Source: DASRLE01 sp963825315 (lineage in GTDB: Bacteria > Verrucomicrobiota > Verrucomicrobiia > Limisphaerales > Palsa-1400). Taken from it: a DNA stretch of 64,000 nucleotides. The notes beneath the pieces were generated by a model. It saw only the letters and a list, made by a program, of their open reading frames with translations, searched no databases and was not told where the DNA came from. The DNA lies in NCBI GenBank assembly GCA_963825315.1, contig CAWGST010000001.1, forward strand, positions 434,001-498,000, in the 5' to 3' direction. The position numbers and the translations under genes are program-made. Of this stretch, positions 56,796 through 64,000 are shown piece by piece. Within the stretch, counting starts at the first letter, position 1. Each line of letters starts with the position of its first letter.

Positions 56796-58980
56796 TCGCC
56801 TTCCTGGCAAGATTGGAATTAAGGAGGATATTGCCACCAGAGCCCCTCAGGAGCCTTAAGGGAACTCCTGAGAATAGATTCATTGTAGGAGGCACGCGCC
56901 AGACTTCACTCCCGAGGCCGAGTTTGTACAAAGTCAGCCCCGCCATTGGCAGATGATCCACCGGCTGTCTGGCGGCGACGAGGTCGGCCACGCGCGGATC
57001 GATTTGGAGGAAGTCAAAGAACGATGCTCCCGCATTTCTTGCGGATTGGAATGCCTCCCAGTACACCACCTTGGAAGGATGGAGTTCGGGATAATCCCCC
57101 GACCATCCGATGTGCCACGCTGAAACCCACTGCCCCACCCTGACTGTAATCAACGCGCATACCGGTTTATTTCGGACCTCGCCTATGAACATTTGAATCG
57201 ACCCGCCGGGGGAAAAGATGTCCCACAGCTTTTCGACGAACTTCTGGTTCGGAACGTTCGGACTCACCCCACGTCTGACGCAGAGAGCCACCATGAGGCT
57301 CCAAAACAGCCCGATGTCTTCCTTCGTTCCCAGTCTGACTAATACACCTCCGTGCCGGCCACGTCTGATATTTCTATGAGCGTTGCGATTCATTCTCGCG
57401 AAAACCGTTTCCAAGTCAGGACTCAAATCAACCACTCCGCTCGCCTGCGTAATTCCGGTTGGAGGAAGAAACTCGGGATGGGTTCCAAAGCCTTCGGCTT
57501 TCAGTTGTTCAGCCAATGAGAACGCTTTGTACGGGGGAACAACCACCATGCAGGAGAGCCGCTGCCTGGCCGCGTATGCCTTGATGGCTTGTGCCACCAG
57601 CCTTTGGCAATCAATGCTTTCGGGGTAAACCAGCGGGCCCCGGAATACATAAGCGATGGAACCAGCGTACCGAACGCGGCGCGTCAGAATCTGTGCTCCT
57701 CCGCAAATGGAGTCTCCAAGCCTCACAATGGCGCGTGAGGCTTTCCAGCCGGCGTTGGTTTTGACTTTGCCCCAGAGGCTGGTTTGCTCAAAGTGCGGTA
57801 CCGCGCATTTCAAGACAAACGCATCCCATTCCGGCGAGAGTTCCTGTTCGTCATGGGCGATCCGAACGGTTGCCGGTTCTGGTTGGACTCTCGAATACGC
57901 GCAGATGTCAATTGTCACTTTTTCGAAACTTCGTCTTTTCTCCTGGCTCCGCGCAGGTTCACAGCGTGCCTCCAATTGCCCATCTCCAGGTGTTGGGCGC
58001 GCCATTTCAGGCTCATCGTCGTTTCCTTTCCCAGCCGCGCCTTCTGCGCATCCACTTTGTAAAAGGGATTCTTGACATGCCGGCATTTTGTTTGTCGGGA
58101 TCCGTGTGTCCTCGATGATTCCCACCAATTTCATGCGGTCTTTCGGTCGAAAAACTCGCAACAAGGACATGACCAGCGGGTTTACGCGAAGGACGGCCGG
58201 CATCTGTACGAGGCTGCAACCTCTGCCCAAATAAAAATCATCGACCCCGCGCGCCGCCCTGTATTTATACATCCCGATAAATATTTGCCTTGCTTGCCGT
58301 CCCGAGGCGACAGATTGGCGAAGCGAATGGAGCAGCAGGCTGCTCACGTTCAGGCGCAGTGCCTCCGCACTGTAAAAAAGCGTTGAATAGAGAACAGTGT
58401 CATCGACCAATTGCGAGATGGAGACGGCTTCCAGCCGTTCGTTTCTGCAGGCGCCCAGAATGAGGAGTTTCTTAAAGCGAAACAGCGATTCAGCCCAGCG
58501 CGAAAACTCAGACTGCTTCAGGCGTTCCTTCTTGTAGGTGTATTCGGTGCGCTGATAGAACGAGACATAGATTGGATGGGCCTTCTCTTTAAACTCGTCC
58601 ACATCCGTAATCTCCCGGATCGCAAAGACTTTTGCGGCGGACCTGATTTGTCGCCTGTCCGGGGCGTCCAATGCCGCCGGTGAATAAGTTTCCGCATTCT
58701 GGAACAGCAGAACGTTGAGAAACGAATTTGCAGGACAACCCTGTGGCACCGCGAACTGCCACCCCCCAAAATGCGAACGCAGCGGCGGAATAGCCGCCGC
58801 CGGCTGGCACACTCGAAACGGGAGGAGAGGGCGGAAGAAGAAAGGGCGAACCTGTCTCCAGTAAATATCATTCACCTTAACAATCTGTCCCCCTTGGTTT
58901 CGCTCAAAGTTGGCGAATTCAGCCACAGTGGCCTTTTGCCAGCGAAAACGGGACAAATCATCGTTTTCAGCAAGGTTCAT
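56692..58980 (-). CDS. Fusion of two acyltransferase-like (GNAT + FemAB) domains
   Basis: 762 residues. The first half (~1-320) looks like a GNAT-fold domain: REITDVDEFKEKAHPIYVSF, LLILGACRNERLEAVSISQL, QIFIGMYKYRAARGVDDFYL. A polar linker (~330-395) joins a second half (~400-745) of FemAB type: LSPEWDAFVLKCAVPHFEQT, AYVFRGPLVYPESIDCQRLV, MNRNAHRNIRRGRHGGVLVR, VCALITVRVGQWVSAWHIGW. FemAB proteins transfer aminoacyl groups to peptidoglycan precursors or modify exopolysaccharide units. Start is the ATG at 58978-58980. It may have arisen by fusion of two neighbouring genes. Confidence 0.75.
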   Translation of the reverse strand: MNLAENDDLSRFRWQKATVAEFANFERNQGGQIVKVNDIYWRQVRPFFFRPLLPFRVCQPAAAIPPLRSHFGGWQFAVPQGCPANSFLNVLLFQNAETYSPAALDAPDRRQIRSAAKVFAIREITDVDEFKEKAHPIYVSFYQRTEYTYKKERLKQSEFSRWAESLFRFKKLLILGACRNERLEAVSISQLVDDTVLYSTLFYSAEALRLNVSSLLLHSLRQSVASGRQARQIFIGMYKYRAARGVDDFYLGRGCSLVQMPAVLRVNPLVMSLLRVFRPKDRMKLVGIIEDTRIPTNKMPACQESLLQSGCAEGAAGKGNDDEPEMARPTPGDGQLEARCEPARSQEKRRSFEKVTIDICAYSRVQPEPATVRIAHDEQELSPEWDAFVLKCAVPHFEQTSLWGKVKTNAGWKASRAIVRLGDSICGGAQILTRRVRYAGSIAYVFRGPLVYPESIDCQRLVAQAIKAYAARQRLSCMVVVPPYKAFSLAEQLKAEGFGTHPEFLPPTGITQASGVVDLSPDLETVFARMNRNAHRNIRRGRHGGVLVRLGTKEDIGLFWSLMVALCVRRGVSPNVPNQKFVEKLWDIFSPGGSIQMFIGEVRNKPVCALITVRVGQWVSAWHIGWSGDYPELHPSKVVYWEAFQSARNAGASFFDFLQIDPRVADLVAARQPVDHLPMAGLTLYKLGLGSEVWRVPPTMNLFSGVPLRLLRGSGGNILLNSNLARKAITLLQWGIPFPPGCYASARHPSDEATDPGFRHRP

Positions 58981-59203
58981 AAGAAAGGCGCGAGGATGGA
59001 GAATTGCCAACAGTGGCAGGAGAATTTGCGGCGGCGGTGTATTCGTTAAACAAAGGCGAAAAGCCATCTGCCAAAGGCACACCCCACAGAGCGGTCAATC
59101 TTTTTGCAGTCATGGTTTTTGCAGTCATCCATTTGCATGATATGGTAGTGGAAAAAACGAAGCCCGTCAAGCGGAACATTGCGCCGGAAATTGCGCGACC
59201 TTC

Positions 59204-60352
59204 TCATGCCTTTCTAAACATTATCAACGCAAACAACTTGTAAGCGGAGCGGAAAAACGGGTTCGGGAAAAAGACGAGCGCCTCCGGCAGCAACCGGGGC
59301 TGGCCGCCAAAACGGAGATGGAAAAAATCACGGCTGGCTTGCTGTTGCTCCGTCAACGGCGTCCCCTTGATCAGTGCGTGAGCGGTGAGTTTATCCAACC
59401 CGGCAAAATCAAAAAATTTATGGCCGCCGGCATGGGCCCAGCGGATCGCGTCGTAGTACAACAATTCATTAGGCCGGAATTCCCCGGCGGAGCCGTTCCA
59501 CCCTTTTTTCCAAATGGTGGCGGTTTCGCCGAACGAAAGACAGAGCGCTCCGGCCACGGTCTCCCCTTTGCATACGGCAAAGGTGAGCCTGAGGGAACGG
59601 CCCGGCTCGGCTGCGTCCCAAAGTTCATGTAAAGCGGCAACACTGCCAGGATTCGGTTTGACACCCTGCCGCCGGCATGTGGCCGCCATCAGTTCAAAAA
59701 AGACGCCCATGTCCTTTCTGTCCCCTTCATGAACAGCCGTGCCACGCCGGAGCGCCTGACGCAGGGTGGTGCGGGTATATTTGGATATTCGTTTGTCGAT
59801 AGATTCGAGTGTGCCCGTTATGTCCAGCACCAGGGTGGATGCGATGACTCGCCTGAGGACATTTGGCAGAAAGCAGTCTCGCGGCAGCCTGGCGGGCATG
59901 ATTTTGCTCAGATCGGGCGGCTGAACAATCACAGCCGAAAGTTTCCCGGCTTTCACCGCGGACCGCAGAACATCCACAAGAAACTCTGAGAGCAAAGGAT
60001 GCTCGGGATGCGCCACCGGCCCCTTGCTGATGTAACCGATGCGCCAGAACCGGGCCTTCCGCCATAACAACTGGAATCCGCCGACAATTCGATTGCCCTG
60101 AACCACCTTGACCCGAATGGGTTTCCAGCCTTGGATCCGCTTGGCACGCGCCCAGAGGCTCGATTGCTGGAATTGCCCCAGAGAAGTGCCGCGCAGGAAA
60201 TCATCCCAAGCAGGGTCGTCCCTCTGCTCCGACAACCAGGCGACCATCTCCTGTCCATCAATGCGGATGGCCCCGATCTGGACACAATGGCTTTCCGCCG
60301 CGCAGGTGTCAGCCTTCACTATTGACACAGATTTGGCATCGTCGTCTTTCAT
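59204..60352 (-). CDS. FemAB-like aminoacyl/acyltransferase
   Basis: 382 residues of the FemAB (GNAT-like) family: DPAWDDFLRGTSLGQFQQSS, IGYISKGPVAHPEHPLLSEF, SKYTRTTLRQALRRGTAVHE, GETVAGALCLSFGETATIWK and FDFAGLDKLTAH. These are related to FemX and to exopolysaccharide-linked acyltransferases. It is followed after 223 bp by the two-domain relative, and is preceded by the cytochrome pair with 12 bp between, so it may be cotranscribed with them. The target is not clear from sequence. Confidence 0.85.
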   Translation of the reverse strand: MKDDDAKSVSIVKADTCAAESHCVQIGAIRIDGQEMVAWLSEQRDDPAWDDFLRGTSLGQFQQSSLWARAKRIQGWKPIRVKVVQGNRIVGGFQLLWRKARFWRIGYISKGPVAHPEHPLLSEFLVDVLRSAVKAGKLSAVIVQPPDLSKIMPARLPRDCFLPNVLRRVIASTLVLDITGTLESIDKRISKYTRTTLRQALRRGTAVHEGDRKDMGVFFELMAATCRRQGVKPNPGSVAALHELWDAAEPGRSLRLTFAVCKGETVAGALCLSFGETATIWKKGWNGSAGEFRPNELLYYDAIRWAHAGGHKFFDFAGLDKLTAHALIKGTPLTEQQQASRDFFHLRFGGQPRLLPEALVFFPNPFFRSAYKLFALIMFRKA

Positions 60353-60364
60353 GCAACAGAAGTG

Positions 60365-60790
60365 TCAATGGCGGGGGACGCCTGCGCGGGGGCGCAGTGC
60401 GGGGAGATGCAGCAGAAGGGCGGCGGCAAGCACGATCCCGGAGTAGCGATGCGTCAAGTAGAGTGCGCGTTGTCCATCGGTTCCAAACAGCGGAGTCATG
60501 GGCAGGACTCCCGAGAGTATGACAACAAGGCCGCAGACAAGTATGATCCACAGCAACACTTTGGCCGCCACGCCAAGACGCGGTTTGGAACCCTTGCGGC
60601 AGAGATCGGCCCAGGTTAACGCCACGGCGGCAAGCGCGGCGGCGAAGACGGGCGCGGCTGCCATGTGAGCCATCAGCACCCAATGCGTCATGGGCGGCCT
60701 GCCCAGGGCGAAAACGCCGATGCCGCTCGCCGCCAGGACAGCGGCGCCAAGCCACAGCGCGGTGTAAGAGAGTTTTGCGGCGGAGTTCAT
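60365..60790 (-). CDS. Small membrane protein, cytochrome b561-like partner of the heptaheme protein
   Basis: 141 residues with four hydrophobic helices (LSYTALWLGAAVLAASGIGV, THWVLMAHMAAAPVFAAALA, KVLLWIILVCGLVVILSGVL, YSGIVLAAALLLHLPALRPR). Histidines at helix positions (MTHWVLMAHMAAA, YLTHRYSGIVL, LLLHL) could ligate b-type hemes. The ATG overlaps the stop of the multiheme gene (ATGA), so the pair is translated together. It probably passes electrons between the quinone pool and the cytochrome. Confidence 0.7.
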   Translation of the reverse strand: MNSAAKLSYTALWLGAAVLAASGIGVFALGRPPMTHWVLMAHMAAAPVFAAALAAVALTWADLCRKGSKPRLGVAAKVLLWIILVCGLVVILSGVLPMTPLFGTDGQRALYLTHRYSGIVLAAALLLHLPALRPRAGVPRH

Positions 60791-62769
60791 GGTTGGGGAT
60801 TTTTGGTCGAAATTGCGGCGGTGATTGCGCTGACGCCGCGCAGCGCATAATGCGCGAGCACCACCAGCACCACAAAGGCAGCGCCGAAGACGATGCATTT
60901 GAGCCAGGGGCGGAATTTGAAGCAGAAGGCAAAGGCTTCGATCCATGTTTTGTCTTCGCCGCGCAATTCCCACATTTCCTTGTTCAACCCTTTGGCCGGC
61001 TCGACGGGGCCGCGCGCCAGCACTGTGCCAAGGAACGTGGGCGAGTCGCTGGCGTGGCAGTCGGCGCAGCCTTTGGCGCCCAGAGCCTGGCGGGCGGGGC
61101 GGACATCATGGGCCAATGCCCAGGAGTAAGGCGCGGCGGCGGCGCTCTCCTCCGCAACGAGCTTTCCCTTGTCCAAGCGATACATCTTGCCGGCGGCGAG
61201 GAAGACGGCTTCGCTTGAATTGTCCGCCAGCGATTCCAGGGCATGTTGAATTTGTTGATCGGTGAGGGGTTTGGTGTTGTATGGATCGCGCAGAGCCTCT
61301 TCGGTTTTCTGTTTCGGGAGGCCGGCGGATTTGGCCGCTTCCGCAGGCAAAAGCGGCGTGAGCTTTCCACCTTTAAGGCGCGCCCAATAGCTTGGCCAGA
61401 CCATTTTGCAGGGAGCGATCCTGCCATCGGTGTCGTAGAGAAAAACCGGCTGGACGATGATGGGCGCGGTGTTTTTTCCGCGCACGGGCGACAGCAGGCC
61501 CAGCTTGTGCGCCAGGGAAGTCTGAACGATCTCCGGCAGCGGCCCGGGCAACGGCCCGGAGTGGCAGGCGGTGCAGGTGAGTTTCTCAAAATGGACCGGC
61601 GGCAGTCCCTTGTGGATCGGCCGGGGCGAGCCAAAGCGTCCGCTGGCGTGGCATCCGCTGCATGTGAGCGTGTCAATCATTCCCAATTCGGCGCCGAGCT
61701 GGCGCCGGGCGAGTTGGCGGGCGTCATCGCCGCTGATGGCGGCGTCATCGCGCTGAATGATTTTGGCGCGGAGGTCGATGGTGGCGTCTGTTATGGTTCG
61801 GTCCCTGGCTTCGCCTTCGTAGCCGCGGACGATCATGTGATCGAGTCCGTTGCGGTGGCAGTCAACGCAGACCATCCCGGCGCGAAGATGAATGTCGAGG
61901 TCGGAATGCCAGCGGGCGTCGCCGGGGGCGGTTTGGCTGGTGTGGCAATAGTAGCAATTGGCCGAAGGCGGACGGCGCGTGACCTGGAACATGACGTTGG
62001 TATCGGCGTCAAATTTCGAGCGGTTATATTTGATGGAGGGCAGCGTGGCGGGGACGGATTCTCCGGGATGCCATTGATCGGCTATGCTGCCCGCATTGCT
62101 AAAACTGCCAAAGGTTCCGAGGCCGGCCGCGATGGTTGGCGTCCAGCGAAAGTTTTCACCTTGGAGCGCGGTGAAACGGGCTTCGTGATTGTAGGATCCG
62201 GTGGATTGATGACAAATCAAGCAATCGATTTCCATTGTGCCGGTGATTTGCATGCGGCCCATCCCGGGGTCGGCGGGATCGATGGTGTCGGGATCGCCCA
62301 GGCCGCCGCCGGGAAAATGACGCGCGAAATTGGTGAGAAAATCGAAATCACTCAGGCCCAGGTCAGATGGTTTGAACGTCCCGGGCCAACCGCGGTAAGA
62401 GAGGGGAATTTGCGTGTGTGTTGCCGGATCGGTCAGAATCCAAGGCTCGCCCGGCCGGCCTGGCTTGACGTTGCCGGCGGCCGCGTTGAAGTGCCAGCCC
62501 TGGTTGACGACGCCGTAGTCATGGCATTTGCCACACGTTTGCTCTGTGGAATACGGTGCGGCCTTTGAGTCCTGTGGCTTGCCGTCGTCGCTGAACAATG
62601 CCGGCGGCGAAATGACGTTTCCCTCTGCGTCGTGCAAGGGGATATTATGAAGATAGGGCGCGCGGCTCCCGGTTTTCAAGGCCTCCGCCCGCGCGCCAGC
62701 CACCCCGGCGAGAAGCGCAGCCAGCCAGAGCAGGCACTTTAAGTCCAAGGATTTGGCGGCTGGCAGCAT
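60787..62769 (-). CDS. Seven-heme cytochrome c with a C-terminal membrane anchor
   Basis: 660 residues with a signal peptide (AAKSLDLKCLLWLAALLAGV) and seven CxxCH motifs, in order CGKCH, CLICH, CYYCH, CVDCH, CSGCH, CTACH and CADCH. Many extra histidines (GWHFNAAAG, HKGLPPVHFE) could be distal ligands. A C-terminal helix (CIVFGAAFVVLVVLAHYALR) anchors it in the membrane. It probably handles electrons in the periplasm with the b-type partner next to it. I start at MLPAAKSLDLK; the longer frame adds 26 residues. The specific reaction is unknown. Confidence 0.9.
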   Translation of the reverse strand: MLPAAKSLDLKCLLWLAALLAGVAGARAEALKTGSRAPYLHNIPLHDAEGNVISPPALFSDDGKPQDSKAAPYSTEQTCGKCHDYGVVNQGWHFNAAAGNVKPGRPGEPWILTDPATHTQIPLSYRGWPGTFKPSDLGLSDFDFLTNFARHFPGGGLGDPDTIDPADPGMGRMQITGTMEIDCLICHQSTGSYNHEARFTALQGENFRWTPTIAAGLGTFGSFSNAGSIADQWHPGESVPATLPSIKYNRSKFDADTNVMFQVTRRPPSANCYYCHTSQTAPGDARWHSDLDIHLRAGMVCVDCHRNGLDHMIVRGYEGEARDRTITDATIDLRAKIIQRDDAAISGDDARQLARRQLGAELGMIDTLTCSGCHASGRFGSPRPIHKGLPPVHFEKLTCTACHSGPLPGPLPEIVQTSLAHKLGLLSPVRGKNTAPIIVQPVFLYDTDGRIAPCKMVWPSYWARLKGGKLTPLLPAEAAKSAGLPKQKTEEALRDPYNTKPLTDQQIQHALESLADNSSEAVFLAAGKMYRLDKGKLVAEESAAAAPYSWALAHDVRPARQALGAKGCADCHASDSPTFLGTVLARGPVEPAKGLNKEMWELRGEDKTWIEAFAFCFKFRPWLKCIVFGAAFVVLVVLAHYALRGVSAITAAISTKNPQP

Positions 62770-63058
62770 CACTGTAAGTGCGACCTTTTTGGGATGTTCG
62801 GGGAATTTCCCGGCCACGGCAACGAAAATCGGCGGGAAACCCCACAAGAAGAGCCAAGCACGGATTGCGGGGCAAGGGGATCGTTCTTAATCTTAATCCC
62901 GCCCTTTCCCCCAACAGAAGCTTGGCAGTTGTAATGCAAGGTGAAGTGAGAGACCGCTCAAAAACCGGGAAAGGGTCCTCGGAATATAGTATGTTGCATT
63001 GTTCACTGTTCTTTCTCATTTCGCGGTTTTGTCTTTCGCCTTCGCTCCGCAAGGCGGA

Positions 63059-63074
63059 ACTACGGCGCGACAAG
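63059..63074. repeat. Short dispersed repeat, copy 2
   Basis: ACTACGGCGCGACAAG, the same as 9938-9953. This copy contains the stop codon of the acyl-CoA synthetase gene (63060-63062) and its last codons. Confidence 0.5.
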
Positions 63075-64000
63075 TCCGCCTTCCGCGATCGCTTTCTGCA
63101 ATTCGCGGTGGTCCACTTTGCCGGTGCCGAGTTTCGGAATGTCCCGCACGTATTTGATCTCCTTCGGCACGTAGAGGTTGCTCAATCCTTTGGCTTTGAT
63201 CGCGGCGCGGATTTCGTCCAGTTGCAGTTTTGGCTCGTTGCAGACCGCGATCAGCGATTCGCCGCGGTCGGCGTCGGGCCGGGCCAGCACGGCGATTTGA
63301 AAGCGCAAGCCGTACTGCGGGAACGCGCCGTCCAGAGCTTCCTCCGCGGCGGCCAGGCTGACCATTTCACCGCTGACCTTGGCAAAGCGCTTGAGCCGGC
63401 CAAGGATGTGGAGAAAGCCGTCTTCGTCCACGCGCGCAATGTCGCCGGTGTCGTACCAACCGCCGCCGGCCAGGAATTTTTCATTGGCCTCGGCGTTCAA
63501 ATAGCCGCGCATGATGTTGGGGCCGCGCACCCACAATCGCCCGCCCTCGGCGACGCCTTCCACCGGCTCGAACTTGTATTCGATTCCCGGCAGGAATCTT
63601 CCGGCGGAGCCGAAGCGCGGATTTAGCGGAGTATTGACGGTGATGCACGGGCTGCATTCGGTTGCGCCGTAAGCCTCCAAAACGCGCGCGCCAAATTGCC
63701 GCGCCCAGGTCTGGGCGGTCGTTTCCTGCAATTTTTCCGCGGCGGCGATGAGCAGGCGCAGCGCGCGGAAATCAAACGGATTGGCCTTGCGCGCGTAACC
63801 GTTCAGGAACGTGTTGGTGCCGAAAAACACGGTGCAATCCAAATCATAGATCAGCGTCGGAATCACGCGGTAATGGAGCGGCGAAGGATACAGGAAAACA
63901 TAACAGCCGTGAATCAATGGCAGCGCCATGCCGATGACGCCAAAGCTGTGAAACAGCGGCATGGCGTTGAAGAGACGGTCCGCGTCATTCAAATCATACA
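63060..64000 (-). CDS. AMP-forming acyl-CoA/acyl-ACP synthetase, partial
   Basis: 313 codons to the window edge; the start lies outside. It is the C-terminal half of an adenylating enzyme: MPLFHSFG, VLEAYGATECSPCITVNTPL (substrate/ATP motif), GGRLWVRGPNIMRGYLNAEA, GGWYDTGDIARVDEDGFLHI and a late KLGTGKVDHREL (catalytic Lys). The YGATECSPCITVNT stretch is the type in acyl-[ACP]-phospholipid acyltransferase (Aas)-like enzymes. It would activate fatty acids for lipid repair. Its stop lies in a dispersed repeat. Confidence 0.85.
   Translation of the reverse strand, partial: YDLNDADRLFNAMPLFHSFGVIGMALPLIHGCYVFLYPSPLHYRVIPTLIYDLDCTVFFGTNTFLNGYARKANPFDFRALRLLIAAAEKLQETTAQTWARQFGARVLEAYGATECSPCITVNTPLNPRFGSAGRFLPGIEYKFEPVEGVAEGGRLWVRGPNIMRGYLNAEANEKFLAGGGWYDTGDIARVDEDGFLHILGRLKRFAKVSGEMVSLAAAEEALDGAFPQYGLRFQIAVLARPDADRGESLIAVCNEPKLQLDEIRAAIKAKGLSNLYVPKEIKYVRDIPKLGTGKVDHRELQKAIAEGGLVAP

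Overview
The window looks like a chromosomal segment of a Verrucomicrobiota-type (PVC group) bacterium, probably from the Pedosphaera/Limisphaerales side. This is inferred from gene style: a GC-rich genome with AT-poor spacers, a DUF3857/transglutaminase protein, paired small RRM proteins, a DUF2339-DUF3999 pair, HpnD/HpnK hopanoid genes, a DUF3486-like regulator and secreted Tat/FGE enzymes. No rRNA or ribosomal operon is present to confirm it. It is mostly housekeeping and accessory metabolism: one IS element, no prophage, no CRISPR.

Layout. 0-5.5 kb: transglutaminase-like protein, two RRM proteins that share a 5' leader hairpin, and alanine dehydrogenase. 5.8-12.5 kb: GT2 glycosyltransferase, flippase, M20 amidohydrolase, flavin reductase, an orphan ParD antitoxin, a secreted AGE-type sugar epimerase and an RNase H-fold nuclease. 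12.5-17 kb: isoprenoid/hopanoid-linked genes (nucleoside phosphorylase, EamA-like carrier, HpnK, HpnD). 17-24.3 kb: signalling (CoaC, a histidine kinase split by a frameshift, an NtrC-type regulator, and two tandem near-identical PAS kinases). 24.3-32 kb: Tat-exported FGE-like fusion, PEBP lipoprotein, an AmmeMemoRadiSam locus with an EF-P paralogue, tautomerase, RibD-like reductase and a tRNA-Gln-like gene. 32-45.1 kb: DUF2339/DUF3999 envelope proteins, YjbQ, sirtuin, aldo/keto reductase, a CAU tRNA, a SpoIIE-type phosphatase, and acetyl-CoA synthetase with a small ferredoxin. 45.2-47.1 kb: ISAs1-type element with a DruA (DUF4338) domain. 47.2-64 kb: TPR lipoprotein, TlpA-like thioredoxin, methyltransferase, membrane and coiled-coil proteins, cellobiose-phosphorylase-type GH94, two FemAB-like acyltransferases, a seven-heme cytochrome c with a b-type partner, and a truncated acyl-CoA/ACP synthetase.

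How genes connect. AmrS (radical SAM) and an EfpL/YeiP-like EF-P paralogue form an operon convergent with a Memo-AMMECR1 fusion, the most suggestive candidate for an undescribed system. The sirtuin and acetyl-CoA synthetase are a known regulator/target pair. The AGE epimerase and GH94 phosphorylase could both act on beta-1,4-disaccharides. At least nine genes show a -35/-10 pair placed exactly so that transcription would start on the start codon, so leaderless mRNAs are likely common. Several short dispersed repeats sit on stop codons. Starts were often revised from the longest reading frame using family N-termini, Shine-Dalgarno sites or promoter position.
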